64,000 bases of DNA, taken from Flavobacteria bacterium MS024-2A. GTDB taxonomy: Bacteria; Bacteroidota; Bacteroidia; Flavobacteriales; Flavobacteriaceae. Location: NCBI GenBank assembly GCA_905182305.1, contig CAJJBB010000001.1:103326-167325 (forward strand), read 5' to 3'. The stretch's first letter is position 1. Each line of letters opens with the position of its first letter. A program made the position numbers and the translations under genes. This document shows positions 59,933 through 64,000 of this stretch, piece by piece. The notes below the pieces were generated by a model. It ran no database searches and was not told the DNA's origin. It worked only from the letters and a program-made list of their open reading frames with translations.

Positions 59933-61615
59933 TTACTTATATACAATTGGTCTAGTTTCTTTTTTCTGAAATTCTGAATTCATTAAGATCCATAAATTAG
60001 GATCTAAAGTTATACCTATGGGCTCTTTATCAGATTTTATTCTATAGATATTTGACTTTCCATTCAATTGAACTTTTTCCATTTTAATATTATCGTTTTC
60101 AAATGTGATTTCAATCTCAAGCGGTAATTCAATTATTTGATTTCCATTCTGCACTTGATTTAATTCAATTATGATTTCGCTATTAATTTTGTCATATTGC
60201 CAAAAGCCATTTAATTTGAGATTCCCCGGACTGTATAACCATTGTTTGAAAAAATAGGTGAGACTTAGACCCGAAACCTCTTCCATTACAATTTTAAAGT
60301 CTTCTGTTGATGCATTTAAATCTTTAAATTTCAAATAATAAGCTCTAATTCCTTTCCAAAATATTTCTGTCCCCAAAACCCCTCTTAACATATGTAAAAC
60401 CCAACTTCCTTTTTGATACGTTTGTGAACTCGTAACTTCATTCATATCTTTCAGATTGTTGTGAATGATAGTGTATTCAGGGTTTTTTTTATAAAATAAA
60501 TCTACTCTTTTTTGACTTGATTTAAGCCCTTCAACAAAAGCCTCTCGACCATATTGATGTTCAATAAACAAAAGAGTAAAATAAGTTGCAAAACCCTCGC
60601 TCAGCCAAACATCATCCCAGTCATATTCAGTTACTGCATTACCAAACCATTGATGGGCTATTTCATGTATCACAACGTTTCTCCATCGTATATTGCGATC
60701 TCCTTTCACCGAGTTTGCACTGTATAGAATTGCTGAGGCCGCTTCCATACCACCACTAACACTGTTAGACTGAATATTGGCTAATTTTTCATAAGAATAA
60801 GGACCGATGTAGCTACTATAAAATTCTAGCACTTTTTTTGTAGGCTCTTTAAAATCATAAAAACCAGCATCTCGATCTTGTTTAAACACCCATGTCTGAA
60901 GGGACTTTCCTCTGAATTCATCGTGATATTGAACAGCAAAATCTGCAACACCCAATACATATAGCCATGATGCAATGGGAATCGATTGTTTCCAATGCGT
61001 AAGTTTTAAATTTCCATGTAAATTAGTTTCTTCTATTTTTAGACCATTTGAGACTACTTGATAGTGATCAGGTGCAGTAACAATAAATTCACACATTGCC
61101 TTGTCATAGGGATGATCAATTGTTGCCAACCAGTGACGTGCTTTATTAGGCCAATTATCACTAAAAAATGTTCTATCACCATATTTATTATTTCCAATTT
61201 GAAGGCCATTGGATGGGACTCCTTTGTACTGGATACTAAACTTTATTCTTTCATCTTTTTCTGAAGGTTTATCAAAATAGACCCACAGTTCATTTTCTTG
61301 ATGCGTAAATTTTAATTCTACATTATTTGATTTTACACGTTCTACAAGCATCCCTTTATTTTCAGATTCCTCAGAATAATTAGTTAAATCCAGTCTTATT
61401 TTTTCAAGGTTTGAAGCCTTAAAACGAAAATCAATAGTTGTATTACAAAATATTTCATCTTTTTCATCCGAAAGCGTTAGTTCAAAAACATAATTAATAA
61501 CATCAATCTTTGGGTTTTTTGGATATGGATCTCTTAGGGCTAGGGCTTGATGATGAAATGAAAAAATTATTACTAAAATAAAAATATTGAAAATCTTTTT
61601 TTTGAATGTGTTCAT
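59933..61615 (-). CDS. M1 family metallopeptidase
   Basis: VIHEIAHQWFGNAVTEYDWDDVWLSEGFATYF (HEXXH-18-E) and SGGMEAASAI. Confidence 0.92.
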   Translation of the reverse strand: MNTFKKKIFNIFILVIIFSFHHQALALRDPYPKNPKIDVINYVFELTLSDEKDEIFCNTTIDFRFKASNLEKIRLDLTNYSEESENKGMLVERVKSNNVELKFTHQENELWVYFDKPSEKDERIKFSIQYKGVPSNGLQIGNNKYGDRTFFSDNWPNKARHWLATIDHPYDKAMCEFIVTAPDHYQVVSNGLKIEETNLHGNLKLTHWKQSIPIASWLYVLGVADFAVQYHDEFRGKSLQTWVFKQDRDAGFYDFKEPTKKVLEFYSSYIGPYSYEKLANIQSNSVSGGMEAASAILYSANSVKGDRNIRWRNVVIHEIAHQWFGNAVTEYDWDDVWLSEGFATYFTLLFIEHQYGREAFVEGLKSSQKRVDLFYKKNPEYTIIHNNLKDMNEVTSSQTYQKGSWVLHMLRGVLGTEIFWKGIRAYYLKFKDLNASTEDFKIVMEEVSGLSLTYFFKQWLYSPGNLKLNGFWQYDKINSEIIIELNQVQNGNQIIELPLEIEITFENDNIKMEKVQLNGKSNIYRIKSDKEPIGITLDPNLWILMNSEFQKKETRPIVYK

Positions 61616-61745
61616 AATTGATATAAATATATAGTAAAACGATTTTTCTATTCAAGAATTAGAAAATATTACTAATGTATTAATTTTATGCGTGACCTAT
61701 TTTATTATTAAATTGAAGAATATTTTGGATATAAAAATACTTCCT

Positions 61746-63188
61746 ATGGTTATAAAAATTAAGACTTTTCTAATTGTTCTATTTTGTTTTCTGTTTAAAA
61801 CTGATTTAATAAGTCAAGAAAAACACTATTTCCAATCTGATTTCTTACCAAAAGAGTTTGAGCTGCGAAGAACTAAAATATTTGATGCAATTGGGACTAA
61901 TTCAATTGCTTTGATTCAAAGTGCTCCTACTGTACCGGGCTTTAAAGTTTTTAGGCAAACCAACACTTTTTATTATTTAAGCGGTTTAGAGGAGGGGCAT
62001 GCTTATTTACTTATGAATGGTAAAAATAAAACATCAACAATTTATTTACCCCATAGAGAAAAAGGGAGAGAAAAAAGTCAAGGAAAAATATTCTCAGCTG
62101 AGGATGCGGATTTAATAAAAAAACTTACGGGAGTAGATCGGGTTCGTGCTATAGAATATCTTGGGAATGATCTTGTTAGAACAGGTCTCATTAAAGGAGA
62201 AACGCCTCTGTTATTTACACCTCTCAGTCCAGCTGAAATGGGGAACGACAGTAGAGATGAGATTCTTAATGGTCACGCTCGAGCCGCTGCAGACCCATGG
62301 GACTCAAATAGTACCCGAGAAGCAAGATTAAAAATTTCTCTTAATAAACGCTTTCCTGAATTTGAAGTCCGCGACCTCTCTCCTTTATTAGATTCAATGC
62401 GTCTGATAAAAAGTCCCCAAGAAATTAGGATTATTAGTAAAGCTACTGAAATAGCCGGATTAGGGATTATGGAAGCAATGCGTTCTACCGCTCCTGGTAT
62501 ATATGAATATCAATTAGATGCTGCAGCAAAGTATGTTTTTTATCAGCATGGTGCACAAGGAGACGGTTATCCTTCAATTATAGGAGGTGGTGAAAATGCT
62601 TATATGGGACATTATTTCAGAAAAACAGATGAATTGAAAAATGGAGATTTAGTGCTAATGGACTATGCACCAGATTATCATTATTATACAAGTGATGTTA
62701 CCAGAATTTGGCCCGTAAATGGGAAATTTAATAAAGAACAAATAGCATTATACAACTATATAGTTGAATATAGAAATGCCTTATTTAGACATCTTAAGCC
62801 TGGTGTTACTTCAAACCAAGTACTAGATAATGCGTCGACTGATATGAAAAAGTATTTAGTTGGGAAAACATTTGAAAAAGAAAAACATAGAAAGGCAGTA
62901 TATGAGGGATTGGAGTTTAGGGGTCATTTTCAACATCCCGTCGGGATGGCAGTTCATGATGTCGGTCAGCTACGCAATGTTCCTCTAAAGGAAGGAATGG
63001 TTTTTACTATAGATCCTATGATCTGGATTCCTGACGAAAAACTATATATTAGAATTGAGGATATTGTTGTTATAACGAATTCAGGAGCAATTAACTTAAG
63101 CTCTTTTGTGCCAACAACAATTCCGGAAATTGAAAAAATTATAAAGGAAAAAGGATTAACAGAATTTAGACCCGCACAAGATTTTTAG
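61746..63188 (+). CDS. Aminopeptidase P family (Xaa-Pro aminopeptidase), secreted
   Basis: AMP_N-like YFQSDFLPKEFELRRTKIF; DLVLMDYAPDYHYYTSDVTRIWPVNG; HFQHPVGMAVHDVG. ATG at 61746 preferred. Confidence 0.92.
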   Translation: MVIKIKTFLIVLFCFLFKTDLISQEKHYFQSDFLPKEFELRRTKIFDAIGTNSIALIQSAPTVPGFKVFRQTNTFYYLSGLEEGHAYLLMNGKNKTSTIYLPHREKGREKSQGKIFSAEDADLIKKLTGVDRVRAIEYLGNDLVRTGLIKGETPLLFTPLSPAEMGNDSRDEILNGHARAAADPWDSNSTREARLKISLNKRFPEFEVRDLSPLLDSMRLIKSPQEIRIISKATEIAGLGIMEAMRSTAPGIYEYQLDAAAKYVFYQHGAQGDGYPSIIGGGENAYMGHYFRKTDELKNGDLVLMDYAPDYHYYTSDVTRIWPVNGKFNKEQIALYNYIVEYRNALFRHLKPGVTSNQVLDNASTDMKKYLVGKTFEKEKHRKAVYEGLEFRGHFQHPVGMAVHDVGQLRNVPLKEGMVFTIDPMIWIPDEKLYIRIEDIVVITNSGAINLSSFVPTTIPEIEKIIKEKGLTEFRPAQDF

Positions 63189-63208
63189 TATGTCTTTTTT
63201 ATCATTTT

Positions 63209-63997
63209 ATGGGTAGCACTAAACTAAATACATTGTTGTTTTTTATCTCCTTGATGTTTATTTCTTGTAAAACGGGAAATACTGGAAGTGGGCCAATCAA
63301 TTTTGGAAAAGATCCAAACTTCAAGATTATCCCAAATAATGATATTGGATTATCCGGTTTCAACAGAAAGGTTATTGTTTTTGGTATTGACCTTTATGCC
63401 GTTTCAGAGGTAGAAGACCTTAAACTTTTGCACGCTGCTAACGTAATGGCTCAATATCTTGATAATGATGAAGACGGTTTAATAGACAATCAATTGGTAT
63501 TAACTAAAATGATAGAGAATAAAGCTTTTTTAGTTATGTGGAAGAAAGAAAAAGATTTAAACATAAGACCTCCTTTGGGGAGAATTGGACAAGATTTAGG
63601 AAATGATGAAACCAATCCTTCTTTTATTTCTGATGGTAAAACTGGAAGATTCGATGCAACATTAGAGGAGGTGCTTCATTTAATAAACAATGCCGGACAT
63701 TCATATGCCTATCCAGCAGCTTTTGGTCAAAATCAAAAATCCGCATTATCAAAAGCAATGGATATAGCTCGAGGAGGACACTTTTTTAAGATTCCTTCTG
63801 TTTATCCTTCAAAGGCTTGGTTCAGCTATTACGACTCAACTTGTGATTATGAAAGTTGTCAAACCATTGAATATTTATACTGGTCTTTAACATCTATGTT
63901 AGGTGCTCAAGAAAACCGATTAAATGAAATTGGTGAAGAATGGAAATTAAATACTGCAGATTTGTTAGAAAACACAGATATTGAAATTATTAACTAA
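63209..63997 (+). CDS. Lipoprotein, hypothetical
   Basis: LMFISCKTGN lipobox; AANVMAQYLDNDEDGLIDNQLV. Confidence 0.55.
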   Translation: MGSTKLNTLLFFISLMFISCKTGNTGSGPINFGKDPNFKIIPNNDIGLSGFNRKVIVFGIDLYAVSEVEDLKLLHAANVMAQYLDNDEDGLIDNQLVLTKMIENKAFLVMWKKEKDLNIRPPLGRIGQDLGNDETNPSFISDGKTGRFDATLEEVLHLINNAGHSYAYPAAFGQNQKSALSKAMDIARGGHFFKIPSVYPSKAWFSYYDSTCDYESCQTIEYLYWSLTSMLGAQENRLNEIGEEWKLNTADLLENTDIEIIN

Positions 63998-64000
63998 TCC

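Overview
AT-rich chromosomal window from a Bacteroidota genome, almost certainly Flavobacteriia: gldKLMN T9SS genes, the secG-TPR-lptE-sigma54 regulator-miaB block, TAnnTTTG promoters. About 1-46 kb is mostly ordinary: purH (partial), a HYC_CC_PP/TonB/HMA metal locus, groESL, topA, gldKLMN, an ABC-F ATPase, trxB, two SulP transporters, MBL-rhodanese, a NagB/PIG-L fusion, peptidases and secreted hypotheticals. Five genes between 7.7 and 27.3 kb carry single-base frameshifts, most likely sequence errors. The unusual part is about 47.0-59.65 kb. There, 1-3 small, mostly secreted or ORFan genes at a time are separated by at least 13 same-orientation copies of a repeat (core AATCCCAGAACTTACTGAAGATGATATGCCTGTGGTTTAAAAGAAAACGCCACTAAAGTTAATTAGTGACG). 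The repeat looks like the 3' end of a gene (...IPELTEDDMPVV*) plus a palindromic terminator. A second, inverted module is the 3' end of a 70-aa ORF that is intact at 56455-56667; three truncated copies are nested in or next to the first repeat. Many cargo genes also share a promoter/leader block (TATGTTTGA..ATTAACCATAAATCAATTAAAATG). I interpret this as a cassette-like array with att-like gene-tail repeats. No recombinase is visible in the window, so the mechanism is only a hypothesis.
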